Positions 8,256 through 14,533 of a stretch of 14,533 bases of DNA are shown piece after piece; within the stretch, counting starts at the first letter, position 1; each line of letters opens with the position of its first letter. The notes beneath the pieces are model-generated. The model saw only the letters and a list, made by a program, of their open reading frames with translations. It was not told where the DNA came from and did not search any database. Both the position numbers and the translations under genes were made by a program. Origin of the DNA: JANOAR01 sp031411235 (GTDB lineage: Bacteria > Verrucomicrobiota > Verrucomicrobiia > Verrucomicrobiales > Verrucomicrobiaceae); NCBI GenBank assembly GCA_031411235.1, contig JANOAR010000004.1:1-14533 (forward strand), written 5' to 3'.

Positions 8256-8284
8256 TTGCCGAGTATGCCTTTCGGCTCTAATAT
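8256..8284 (+). promoter_or_regulatory. Candidate sigma70-like promoter for the sigma factor operon
   Basis: TTGCCG (8256-8261) and TAATAT (8279-8284) are separated by exactly 17 bases, each matching the housekeeping consensus at 4 of 6 positions. The -10 ends 42 bases before the ATG at 8327. The T7 run at 8251-8257 just upstream could add curvature. This rests on sequence match only. Confidence 0.4.
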
Positions 8285-8326
8285 TCCACTTCCTCAGTCG
8301 TTGCCCTCGGTGCAAAGTTTCGCCGC

Positions 8327-8863
8327 ATGTCCCTATCCAACGTCACAAATGATGCTTCCGCGTTGGTTCGAGAGTCGATGGAGCTTTATGAAAGCCAGCT
8401 CATCGCCTATGCCGCCACACTACTCAACGGAGACCTTGAACGCGCCCGCGACGTGGTGCAGGACACCTTCCTGCGCCTCTACCTCGCCGAGCCCGAGAAG
8501 GTGCGCGACAGCGTCAAGGCTTGGCTCTACACCGTCTGCCGCAATCGCGCCTTCGACATACTGCGCAAGGACTCACGACTCACCTTTACCGATGACGACA
8601 TGCTGCAAAGCTACTGCGATGCACGCCCAGACCCCTCGCACTCCGCCGACACACACGAACTCTACGACCGGGCATGGGAACTGCTCGAAGGACTGTCCTC
8701 CAACCAACGCGAAGTCATCCGCCTCAAGTTCCTCCATGACTGCTCCTACAAAGACATCGCTCGCATCACTGGACTCACCACAGGCAACGTGGGCTTCCTC
8801 ATGCATGTCGGGCTCAAAAAATTACGCGAGTTGCTGAACCACGAACTGGCGCAATCCGCCTGA
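8327..8863 (+). CDS. ECF-type RNA polymerase sigma factor
   Basis: The 178-residue protein has the two domains of extracytoplasmic-function sigma factors. Region 2 (about 20-83) carries DVVQDTFLRLYL (core polymerase binding) and VKAWLYTVCRNRAFDILRK (-10 recognition). After a short acidic linker (about 84-112), region 4 (about 115-172) reads LSSNQREVIRLKFLHDCSYK, then the helix-turn-helix with GNVGFLMHVGLKKLREL, which would read the -35 element. The length is typical. The start at 8327 places a normal N-terminal tail before region 2; no Shine-Dalgarno is visible. The next gene begins 12 bases after the stop and encodes an anti-sigma-like membrane protein, so the two are probably one operon and that protein likely controls this factor's activity. 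Target promoters are unknown. Confidence 0.93.
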   Translation: MSLSNVTNDASALVRESMELYESQLIAYAATLLNGDLERARDVVQDTFLRLYLAEPEKVRDSVKAWLYTVCRNRAFDILRKDSRLTFTDDDMLQSYCDARPDPSHSADTHELYDRAWELLEGLSSNQREVIRLKFLHDCSYKDIARITGLTTGNVGFLMHVGLKKLRELLNHELAQSA

Positions 8864-8875
8864 GCACACCCCTTT

Positions 8876-10297
8876 ATGAACACCCCACAAAACCTCGACA
8901 ACCCCGATCTCACCGCCTACGCCCTCGGCGAGTTGGACGATGACCAGCGCTTGATCGTGAGCGCCTGGATCGACCAGCATCCCGAGGCCGAGCCAGAGCT
9001 GGATCAGGTCTGCGAACTCGCTCATTCTCTGCACACCTGCGCCCCGCTCTCCAGCCATCGCCTACACCCCCACCAGCGCCTCGCCGTCCTCGCAGGCCCC
9101 CAGCGCGTGCGCGAACTCGTCGCCGCCGCCAGCACCGCCCAGCGCACCCAGCAGCAGCATCGCCAAAAACTCAACGCTTGGCGAGTTGCCAAGTTTGCCG
9201 CCGCTGCCGCGATCACCTTTGGCGTCTTCATCGCTGGCACGCACTATGGCCAACGCTCGATCGCAGAAGTCACCCAAGCATCACTTCCACAGCCCAACAC
9301 CAAGCTAAAAAAGGCCGAGATCGCCATCGCCGCAGCGCCCAAGCCCGCAACGGAATCCCCTATCGCCAAGCCTGCACTCAGCGTTCCTGCCATTGCCGCA
9401 GTCAGCGTCACCAAGCCACAGCCAGCACCCCAGGTTTCGCCAGTTCCACCCAAGGCCAAGCAACCCGTCGTCGTCGCGACCTTGCCCAAGGCTGCACTCC
9501 CCAAGGAAGAGGCCACCTCCGCACGCCCTCCACGCCTAGCGATTTATAGCCAAGCCTACACCAACGCGACCCGCGATGCCCTGACCAGCCTCACCCTGCG
9601 CCCCAGTGAGACGCGCCCCCAACCCGCCAAAAACAGCACCCCCGCGCTCGGTGCCCCGCTGCCGCTCGACCAAGCCGCCAAGCCCGCACCAACGCGTAGC
9701 GCCAAGACCCCCGAACTGCTCATCCACGACTGGAAGGCCGAAGTCGCCACTTGCCCCTGGGACGAATCGCATCGCCTCGTGCGACTTGTGCTGCAAGTCC
9801 CCGGCGAGCAACCTGCTGCCACCTCCTCCGACTTCGCTTATGCCTTGCAAGTCACCTTCGACCCGAACTACGTGCGCAGCTATCGCCTGCTCGCCCAGCG
9901 TGCCGTGACACCCGCCACGATGGATGCCGCCGCCGTGCATGTCGCTTGGTATGAGCTTACCCCGAATGGCATTCAAAATGAAACAGCCACCCGCAATCTA
10001 GGCCGCGTGACTCTGCCTGGTGCTCGCTTCACCACGCAAGTGATGACCCCCTTCGACGGCACGGCCATGCAGATTCTGGATCGCTCAACCCACTGGCAAA
10101 ACTCGCGCGAAGACTTCCTTTTTGAAACCGCCCTCGTGGGTTTTGGCCTGCTGCTCAGAGGTGAAAAAGACATCGGCAGCCTCGACCACGCCCTCGTGCT
10201 GCATCTTGCCGAAAAGTCCGCCAGCGATGATCGCACAGGCGAGCGTCACAAGTTTGTGAAGCTCGTGAAGCAGGCCCAGCAAAGCGCCGGGCTGTGA
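8876..10297 (+). CDS. Anti-sigma-like membrane protein with YfbK-type C-terminal domain but no vWA domain
   Basis: The 473-residue protein starts with an anti-sigma-like cytoplasmic segment (LTAYALGELDDDQR at 12-25; no zinc-binding Cys/His cluster) and has one membrane helix at about 105-122 (AKFAAAAAITFGVFIAG). A long Ala/Pro/Lys linker (about 135-275) follows. Residues about 283-307 (EVATCPWDESHRLVRLVLQ) match the end of the domain that precedes vWA in YfbK-like proteins. From about 320 (ALQVTFDPNYVRSYRLLA) to 470 (HKFVKLVKQAQ) it matches the DUF3520/YfbK C-terminal domain. Only about a dozen residues lie between, so the roughly 180-residue vWA domain with its DxSxS metal site is absent. 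It probably holds or senses through the sigma factor encoded 12 bases upstream. Assignments are from recalled family motifs; the gene call is secure, the anti-sigma role is inferred. Confidence 0.85.
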   Translation: MNTPQNLDNPDLTAYALGELDDDQRLIVSAWIDQHPEAEPELDQVCELAHSLHTCAPLSSHRLHPHQRLAVLAGPQRVRELVAAASTAQRTQQQHRQKLNAWRVAKFAAAAAITFGVFIAGTHYGQRSIAEVTQASLPQPNTKLKKAEIAIAAAPKPATESPIAKPALSVPAIAAVSVTKPQPAPQVSPVPPKAKQPVVVATLPKAALPKEEATSARPPRLAIYSQAYTNATRDALTSLTLRPSETRPQPAKNSTPALGAPLPLDQAAKPAPTRSAKTPELLIHDWKAEVATCPWDESHRLVRLVLQVPGEQPAATSSDFAYALQVTFDPNYVRSYRLLAQRAVTPATMDAAAVHVAWYELTPNGIQNETATRNLGRVTLPGARFTTQVMTPFDGTAMQILDRSTHWQNSREDFLFETALVGFGLLLRGEKDIGSLDHALVLHLAEKSASDDRTGERHKFVKLVKQAQQSAGL

Positions 10298-10327
10298 GGC
10301 AATGCGATAGCAGCGAGGTTCTTCCAA

Positions 10328-10349
10328 GGGGGCCGCTAAAGCAGCCCCC
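10328..10349. terminator. GC-rich hairpin between convergent genes
   Basis: GGGGGC (10328-10333) pairs with GCCCCC (10344-10349), with an inner GC/GC pair around TAAA. It lies in the 72-base gap between the ends of two convergent genes, where a two-way terminator is expected. It lacks a T-run on either side, so intrinsic termination is not certain. Confidence 0.45.
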
Positions 10350-10369
10350 GCACAAAGCCCTTCCCGCCT

Positions 10370-11683
10370 TTACATCAGCTTCGTTACCCCAGGCAGGGGC
10401 AGCGGTGTCGCTTCGAACTTATCGCCCCACTTCAGGGTCGCTTCCGGCGCGAGGTCTTCCTGGCTCTTGATCGCGTCAGACCACAGCACTTTTTTACCGG
10501 TGTAGGCGGCCATGCGGCCCAGGATTGCGACCATCGTTGAGTTCAACATGCGGTCGCCATCGTTGATCACTTTGCCTGCTCGGATCGAGGCGAATAAGGC
10601 ATCGTGCTCGACTTGATACATGTCCTTTTCGCCCTTTGTCCGCGAGCGCCAGCGCTTCTCGCCCTCAATGACAGGATCACCGCCGCCGACCTTACCGATG
10701 AGCAAGGAGCCTTTGGTGCCGCGAATCACATCCACCGTTTCCGAGTGGCAGCTCGGAATCTGCCGACTGTCCATGTGGCAAATCACATTGTTGGCGAACT
10801 CATAGCTCACACTGAAGTGGTCGAAAATATTGCCGCCATTGGCGGCGATGGCACGTCCGCCATTCGCCACGGCATGGAGCGGCTGGGCATCGCGCATCGT
10901 CCAGCAGAGCTTGTCCACACTGTGAACTGCCTGCTCCACCAGCCCATCGCCGCCGAGCCAGGAGAAGTTGTACCAGTTGCGGATTTGCCACTCCACATCG
11001 CTCATGCCGGGGGGGCGAGTATCCGCCGCTGGCATCGGTTTCACCGGGCCGGTGTGGTAGGTGTGGCTGCTCGCCACGACTTCGCCGATCTCGCCGTCGA
11101 ACAGCCGTTTAAAAGCCTCCACGCGGGACGGTGCGTAGCGCCAGCAGAAGCCCGCCACGAGGTTCAAGTTCTTCTCCTTGGCCTTGCGCACGGCCTCCAG
11201 CGCAACGCGGTAGCCAGCAGCATCCACCGCCATAGGCTTCTCGCAAAAGATGTGTTTGCCGCTCTCCACAGCTGCGGTGAGGTGCATCGGGCGGAAGCCT
11301 GGAGGCGTCGCGAGGATGACCACATCCACACCGCTATCGAGCAGCTTTTGGTAGGCATCCAGGCCGGTGAAGCGCTTGTCTTCATCCACCTTCACGCGGT
11401 CGGGGAACTTATCGCTCAGGTTCTTCAAGCTGCGGGCGATCTGGTTGCCATCAATGTCGGCCACGGCCACCAGCTTGGTATTGTAGTCTGCTGCCAGCGC
11501 TTGATTTGCTGCGCCCGAGCCACGCCCGCCACAGCCGATGAGGCCGAGCTTCAGCGTCTCATTCGAGTCGGCCTTTTGCTGCGCCCGCAGGCTAGTAGCT
11601 GCGGTGAAGATAGCTGGCGCAAGCAGCCCAGAGCTGCCCGTGCGGATGAAGTGACGACGAGTAAAAAGTGAGGTTGGCTGCAT
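10370..11683 (-). CDS. Tat-exported Gfo/Idh/MocA family oxidoreductase
   Basis: The 437-residue protein has a twin-arginine signal (TRRHFIRTG at 8-16, then a hydrophobic stretch to about 34), so it is probably exported folded with its cofactor. The Rossmann fold follows: KLGLIGCGGRGSG (45-57) binds NAD(P), VAVADID (72-78) ends the second strand, and FCEKPMAVD (146-154) holds the family's EKP motif with its lysine. The C-terminal alpha/beta domain carries EQAVHSVDKLCW (250-261), whose His and Asp match the usual catalytic HxxD pattern, and RGTKGSLLIG (321-330). Length and order are normal for this secreted subgroup, common in Verrucomicrobiota and Planctomycetota. Family members oxidise or reduce sugars and sugar derivatives; the substrate is unknown. 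The ATG at 11683 gives a proper Tat n-region; no Shine-Dalgarno is seen. It is convergent with the sigma operon and separated by 153 bases from the upstream minus-strand gene. Confidence 0.95.
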   Translation of the reverse strand: MQPTSLFTRRHFIRTGSSGLLAPAIFTAATSLRAQQKADSNETLKLGLIGCGGRGSGAANQALAADYNTKLVAVADIDGNQIARSLKNLSDKFPDRVKVDEDKRFTGLDAYQKLLDSGVDVVILATPPGFRPMHLTAAVESGKHIFCEKPMAVDAAGYRVALEAVRKAKEKNLNLVAGFCWRYAPSRVEAFKRLFDGEIGEVVASSHTYHTGPVKPMPAADTRPPGMSDVEWQIRNWYNFSWLGGDGLVEQAVHSVDKLCWTMRDAQPLHAVANGGRAIAANGGNIFDHFSVSYEFANNVICHMDSRQIPSCHSETVDVIRGTKGSLLIGKVGGGDPVIEGEKRWRSRTKGEKDMYQVEHDALFASIRAGKVINDGDRMLNSTMVAILGRMAAYTGKKVLWSDAIKSQEDLAPEATLKWGDKFEATPLPLPGVTKLM

Positions 11684-11769
11684 GGAGTAAGGTAGGGTGG
11701 ATTATCGAGTCGAGAGCCCAAAGGCTAGCCAATAATCGCCTAACGAGTCACGCACATTTCACCACCAAC

Positions 11770-11784
11770 GCCTGCGAATCAGGC
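11770..11784. terminator. Small hairpin downstream of the DUF721 gene
   Basis: GCCTG (11770-11774) and CAGGC (11780-11784) form a perfect 5-bp stem around a 5-base loop. It lies in the 153-base gap after the minus-strand gene at 11837 and before the oxidoreductase start. No T-run follows on the minus strand, so it is a weak candidate. Nothing else stands out in this gap. Confidence 0.2.
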
Positions 11785-11836
11785 AAACCTTGGAGTTACC
11801 TGCCATTTCAGCATGGACATCACAGCTTGAGGCGCA

Positions 11837-12214
11837 TCACCCGTGCCGAAACCGAATATCGCGCACCACACCCGCTCCCAGGTGTTCGTTGAGCCGTTTG
11901 ATCAGCGAGGCCTTCTCCATCATCAGCGCATGGTGAATCGAAGGCTGCAGCAGCCGCACCGTCAACGTACCTCGCGCATAGTTATCAGGCTGTGAGTTCT
12001 TGCCGATGAAGTCCCCGGCAACACTGCGCCACGCTGCCAGCACATCTTCAAATTGCAGCCGATCCTTCATTCCCAGCTCCTTCATCACCTTCGCTAGCAC
12101 ATCGCCAATGGTCTTGGCAGGCAGGTCAATGAGCGGCGCATCCTCTACCCCGCGCCACTGCTCCAACATGGAGTGGCGGAGACGTTGATGGCGCGAAGGC
12201 TTGCGGGCAGACAT
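11837..12214 (-). CDS. DUF721 / DciA-like protein
   Basis: The 125-residue protein matches the DUF721 pattern: a basic N-terminus (MSARKPSRHQRLRHS), then IGDVLAKVMKELGMKDRL (36-53), the conserved Trp-containing VLAAWRSVAGDFIGKNSQP (58-76), the strand-forming GTLTVRLLQPSIHHAL (82-97), and the closing LNEHLGAGVVRDIRFRHG (108-125). DUF721 includes DciA, which helps load the replicative helicase DnaB in bacteria that lack DnaC, and the basic tail suits nucleic-acid contact. The length fits the short form of the family. Whether this copy does helicase loading cannot be shown from the window. It stands alone between the oxidoreductase and the HTTM set, all on the minus strand. The 117 bases upstream hold only a 5-bp hairpin (GCATA/TATGC at 12266-12279) and no clear promoter. 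Confidence 0.85.
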   Translation of the reverse strand: MSARKPSRHQRLRHSMLEQWRGVEDAPLIDLPAKTIGDVLAKVMKELGMKDRLQFEDVLAAWRSVAGDFIGKNSQPDNYARGTLTVRLLQPSIHHALMMEKASLIKRLNEHLGAGVVRDIRFRHG

Positions 12215-12318
12215 ACGAGAGTGAGTTCATAAACCGCTACGCTGCGGCAGGCATCAGAGCAACACGCATAGCAGTATGCCGCGTGAGCAGCCCAGCCCAA
12301 ATGAGGCAGACACACTGG

Positions 12319-12348
12319 CAAGAAGCTTATCCTATGGAATGCTTCTTG
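12319..12348. repeat. 8-bp perfect inverted repeat over the stop of the HTTM gene
   Basis: CAAGAAGC (12319-12326) and GCTTCTTG (12341-12348) pair around a 14-base loop that contains the minus-strand TAG at 12332-12334. A stem spanning a stop codon could be a terminator or an mRNA-stability element. There is no T-run, so this is tentative. Confidence 0.35.
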
Positions 12349-13249
12349 GTAGCGCCTTGCCGGGTATAGGAGGCGAAGTGAAGAGCCTCACATATGCTCT
12401 CAGCCAACGCCAACCTGCTGCCGTCACGAACAACGCGTAAAAGCTGATCATGATGAAACTGAAGAAGCACACCCGCTTCATCAGTAGCGCGATCATAATG
12501 TGGAAGCCCACGCCATACACGACCACAAACCAGCGCAGACGTGGAATCGAGAACCACGCGGGAGCGCCTAGCTCAAACAGCAGCGTCACATACTGCATCA
12601 CCGCCCATGCCCAAACGGGCAGCACTCGCAGCAAAAAGGCCGCCTCCTCAGTGCGGTGAAAGCCCTGCACGATGCACCACAGGCAGTCGGAGTATCGCAG
12701 CCAATCACCACCAACAGCCTTGGAATAACCAGCCGCCCAGTAATGTGCAATCAGCGTCGCCTGCATGATCCTCAGCGGCGCGGCAGACACCATGAGCCTG
12801 CCGTTTCCATCGCGCCAGTAGCCGGGTGCGGTCACAAGTAAGGCATAGATCGCAATGGCGATTTTGTTTAGCGCCTGCGTGCTCATCGGGTCAACCCCTT
12901 GCACATAGATTGCCACCGCCAGCATCAGCAGAAGGGAGAACCGCCGCCAACGGCAAAAAATGACACCCAAGCCAGCCAGCAAGGTCATGCCAGCGAACAG
13001 CGGAATGCCCCACAACGGCGGAGCAGGAAAAGGCCGCAGAAATCCCAGAGCCCACATGTCATCCGCCGACAAATGAAAGCCCCAGTCTGTCAGCCATTCC
13101 CTCCAAAAGTAGAAATGCCAGCCCGTGTCGATGAGAAACGCCACCGTGAACGCCGCCTCAAACACCCGCAAAGGCAGCGCATCGACAGGCGCAGTGAAAA
13201 ACGCCAAGGCCCGCTGCCATCGAGTCTCTTTAGATTTCACCTCACTCAT
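12332..13249 (-). CDS. HTTM-like multi-pass membrane protein
   Basis: The product (305 residues from the ATG at 13249) is strongly hydrophobic with roughly six to eight membrane segments. Recognisable elements are PLRVFEAAFTVAFLIDTGWH near the start, the central IAHYWAAGYSKAVGGDWL, then MQYVTLLFELGAPAWFSIP, and FVVVYGVGFHIMIALLMKRV followed by FFSFIMISFYALF. These resemble HTTM proteins, the group related to vitamin K-dependent gamma-carboxylase, where a pattern of membrane helices with FELGAP and a buried His (FHxxIAL) is common. Most bacterial members have no known reaction, and I see no separate catalytic domain, so no function is assigned. An in-frame TTG at 13267 would add six residues, but the ATG is preferred. 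The upstream gene ends 27 bases before this start on the same strand, so the pair is likely co-transcribed. Confidence 0.8.
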   Translation of the reverse strand: MSEVKSKETRWQRALAFFTAPVDALPLRVFEAAFTVAFLIDTGWHFYFWREWLTDWGFHLSADDMWALGFLRPFPAPPLWGIPLFAGMTLLAGLGVIFCRWRRFSLLLMLAVAIYVQGVDPMSTQALNKIAIAIYALLVTAPGYWRDGNGRLMVSAAPLRIMQATLIAHYWAAGYSKAVGGDWLRYSDCLWCIVQGFHRTEEAAFLLRVLPVWAWAVMQYVTLLFELGAPAWFSIPRLRWFVVVYGVGFHIMIALLMKRVCFFSFIMISFYALFVTAAGWRWLRAYVRLFTSPPIPGKALPRSIP

Positions 13250-13276
13250 GGCTTTATCTTTTCTCAAGTGTGCTGC

Positions 13277-13948
13277 TCAATTCGCAGTCCTTCCCGGCGT
13301 TGGAGGCATGGGCAGCCGGATCATCCGCTTGGGTCGCTTTGATGCAGATGGTGTCATCCCATCCCCCACCATTCCTGTGCTTGGAGGTAGCCTCGCAGGA
13401 GCCTTCTCCCCCACCCACCGCCCATCCACAAGTCTGCCGTGGTACCACTCCCTCTGCCGCTTCTTCGACACCTGGGCCAGGGGTGGCCAGTCCCATTGCC
13501 CCGCAGGTCGCACCATCTCTGGCACTCCCGCTGGCCACGTTGTATTCACCACCCGCACCTCCACCACGTCTTGTCCCGTCTGCTCGAAGTAACGCTTCGC
13601 CACAAAAGTCGCCACTTTCCCACCCAGATCAATCTTACCTCGGCTTTTGGGGATTTCTCGAACGATGCGCTCCAATCTCTGGCGGTAACCTGCTAGACCC
13701 TGCGGCGAGAATAATTCCATCTTGGGCTCAATCCAACTACCGTCATCTAGCCGAAGCACAATAGCTGGATCACCCCAAACATTGCTACGATGCGTGAACA
13801 AAGCAGCACAGTCATAGAGTGGCCAGCGCACGAGGTAAGAAGGCATTTTTAGCTGTTTTGATCCAATTATAATTAATGGGTAAACCCACAATAATACGGC
13901 AAAAAAAGCATAACAGAGTCGGCACCATCTATACTGCACAGGGAGCAT
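13277..13948 (-). CDS. Unrecognised membrane-anchored protein, partner of the HTTM-like gene
   Basis: The 223-residue product has one N-terminal membrane helix (about 11-30, CYAFFAVLLWVYPLIIIG) and then an outer domain. That domain has YDCAALFTHRSNVWGDPAIV (45-64), LRLDDGSWIEPKMEL, an amphipathic helix (YRQRLERIVREI), a mixed stretch ending VVEVRVVNTTWP, and a Trp-rich part (GQWDWPP). It ends in a basic, Pro-rich tail (SKRPKRMIRLPMPPTPG). I know no named family. The gene lies between the HTTM-like gene and another small membrane protein, with gaps of 27 and 9 bases, so one transcript and a shared membrane complex are plausible. The first part of the gene (about 13850-13948) is AT-rich while the rest is GC-rich, a composition break inside the frame. 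AAGG overlapping the upstream stop may serve as a ribosome binding site. Confidence 0.7.
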   Translation of the reverse strand: MLPVQYRWCRLCYAFFAVLLWVYPLIIIGSKQLKMPSYLVRWPLYDCAALFTHRSNVWGDPAIVLRLDDGSWIEPKMELFSPQGLAGYRQRLERIVREIPKSRGKIDLGGKVATFVAKRYFEQTGQDVVEVRVVNTTWPAGVPEMVRPAGQWDWPPLAQVSKKRQREWYHGRLVDGRWVGEKAPARLPPSTGMVGDGMTPSASKRPKRMIRLPMPPTPGRTAN

Positions 13949-13957
13949 AAGAGTGCC

Positions 13958-14362
13958 TTAGCCAGATAAAGCAACGCTCTTTACTTCTCGCGGCGTTTTA
14001 CGCGTCAATATCCCAACAACAATCATTGTTACAATGACCCAGCCAGTGAGATAGTTGTGAATGTAACCACAACGACCTGCCTCTAAATTCATGTGGCTTA
14101 CTGTAACTTGAGTTCCGTTTGGATGAAACGTAGAAGCCAATTTATCAAAATTTTGTACCGTTTTGGCAAACTCAAATCGAGAAGAAATTGTTTGGATATA
14201 ACAAAAGCCAAAATATAAAGTGAATGCCATTGCCAAATAAATAAAAAATCGCCGATTATGAATTACTGCATAGTAACCGTAAACCCAACCAAGAATGACA
14301 CAATCAACGACCACTACAGTATGTTGCCATACTAAATCAGCCTTTAAATTTCCAAAAGCCAT
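13958..14362 (-). CDS. Unrecognised small multi-pass membrane protein, AT-rich gene
   Basis: The 134-residue product has about three membrane helices: about 14-32 (HTVVVVDCVILGWVYGYY), 39-57 (FFIYLAMAFTLYFGF) and 104-121 (YLTGWVIVTMIVVGILT). Between the second and third is a polar loop (SRFEFAKTVQNFDKLASTFHPNGTQV). I recognise no family. The DNA is far more AT-rich than the rest of the window (28% and 33% GC in two 60-base lines). AAAGGTGG ends ten bases before the ATG at 14362 and is a good Shine-Dalgarno candidate, unlike the GC-rich genes, which show none. It is the first gene of the minus-strand set with the two genes downstream. The frame is believable from its hydrophobic pattern and spacing, but there is no homology to lean on. 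Confidence 0.6.
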   Translation of the reverse strand: MAFGNLKADLVWQHTVVVVDCVILGWVYGYYAVIHNRRFFIYLAMAFTLYFGFCYIQTISSRFEFAKTVQNFDKLASTFHPNGTQVTVSHMNLEAGRCGYIHNYLTGWVIVTMIVVGILTRKTPREVKSVALSG

Positions 14363-14387
14363 GACTTTAAAGCCACCTTTGTTAAAT

Positions 14388-14403
14388 AGCCAAAAATTTG
14401 GCT
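14388..14403. promoter_or_regulatory. 16-nt palindrome upstream of the small membrane protein gene
   Basis: AGCCAAA and TTTGGCT are perfect 7-base inverted copies with two bases between. It lies 26 bases upstream of the ATG at 14362 (minus strand), where an operator overlapping a promoter would sit. No clean -35/-10 pair was found next to it. The remaining sequence to 14533 shows no gene I can support. Confidence 0.35.
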
Positions 14404-14533
14404 CTTCGGGAAAGTTAAGTCATAAGAGTTGGAGCGTGGGGTGCATTGAGGGCTCTCGCCCCTGTTTACCAACGGGCAAGCGGGTGGCAAAGTGCTGGCC
14501 CGCCCATGAAACCTGATGCTCTAAACAGTCTTT

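Noticed and set aside
8247..8837. Plus-strand frame overlapping the sigma factor gene
   Set aside because: It is an out-of-frame shadow of the sigma factor, rich in Ser, Thr and Pro with no domain.
10604..11671. A 355-residue open frame on the plus strand opposite the oxidoreductase
   Set aside because: It is the shadow of a well-supported Gfo/Idh/MocA gene in high-GC DNA; its translation has no recognisable motif.
11668..11892. Plus-strand 74-residue frame between the oxidoreductase and the DUF721 gene
   Set aside because: It overlaps the 5' end of one gene and the 3' end of the other and reads as low-information sequence.
14295..14516. Plus-strand 73-residue frame at the right end
   Set aside because: It overlaps the start of the better-supported minus-strand membrane gene and has no recognisable features.
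14404..14533. Possible tRNA or other RNA gene at the right end
   Set aside because: No cloverleaf or other convincing fold could be drawn by eye.

Overview
The window looks like chromosomal DNA of a GC-rich Verrucomicrobiota bacterium (Prosthecobacter/Verrucomicrobium-like). This is inferred from gene content: a very large Calx-beta/Ig/propeller surface protein, a secreted DUF1080 protein, a Tat-signal Gfo/Idh/MocA oxidoreductase, an ECF sigma factor paired with a YfbK-type regulator, and dispersed palindromic repeats between genes. No database search was possible. No rRNA, tRNA, CRISPR array, transposase or phage gene was recognised.

Layout. (1) 2-1318, plus strand: 3' part of an unrecognised single-pass membrane protein with a coiled coil, cut by the window edge. 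(2) 1319-1765: a non-coding block packed with repeats: an 18-nt hairpin, a 28-nt near-perfect inverted repeat, and six contiguous 21-bp units that each carry a small palindrome. (3) 1766-7333: an 1855-residue exported protein built from Calx-beta domains, about 13 propeller-like repeats, Ig-like domains, a putative-Ig domain and a barrel-like C-terminal repeat region. (4) 7409-8077: secreted DUF1080 protein (family includes 3-keto-glycoside hydrolases). (5) 8078-8326: a 27-nt inverted repeat and a plausible sigma70-like promoter. (6) 8327-10297: ECF sigma factor, then an anti-sigma-like membrane protein that keeps the flanks of a YfbK-type von Willebrand protein but lacks the vWA domain itself. 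(7) 10370-11683, minus strand: Tat-exported Gfo/Idh/MocA oxidoreductase. (8) 11837-12214, minus: DUF721/DciA-like protein. (9) 12332-14362, minus: a three-gene set of an HTTM-like multi-pass membrane protein and two unrecognised membrane proteins. Its upstream end is strongly AT-rich (28-33% GC in sampled 60-base lines, against 68% in a sampled line of the big gene).

How the genes may work together. The sigma factor and its neighbour form the clearest functional pair, a cytoplasmic transcription factor and a membrane-bound partner, probably in one operon. The DUF1080 protein and the oxidoreductase belong to families that act together in oxidation and hydrolysis of glycosides through 3-keto intermediates, so both may serve periplasmic sugar breakdown, although they are on opposite strands and not in one operon. 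The HTTM set looks like a separate accessory unit, possibly acquired.

The most interesting observations are the vWA-less YfbK-type protein, the 21-bp palindromic tandem array, and the composition break that falls inside a gene at about 13,850. No complete novel defence or mobile system was seen.
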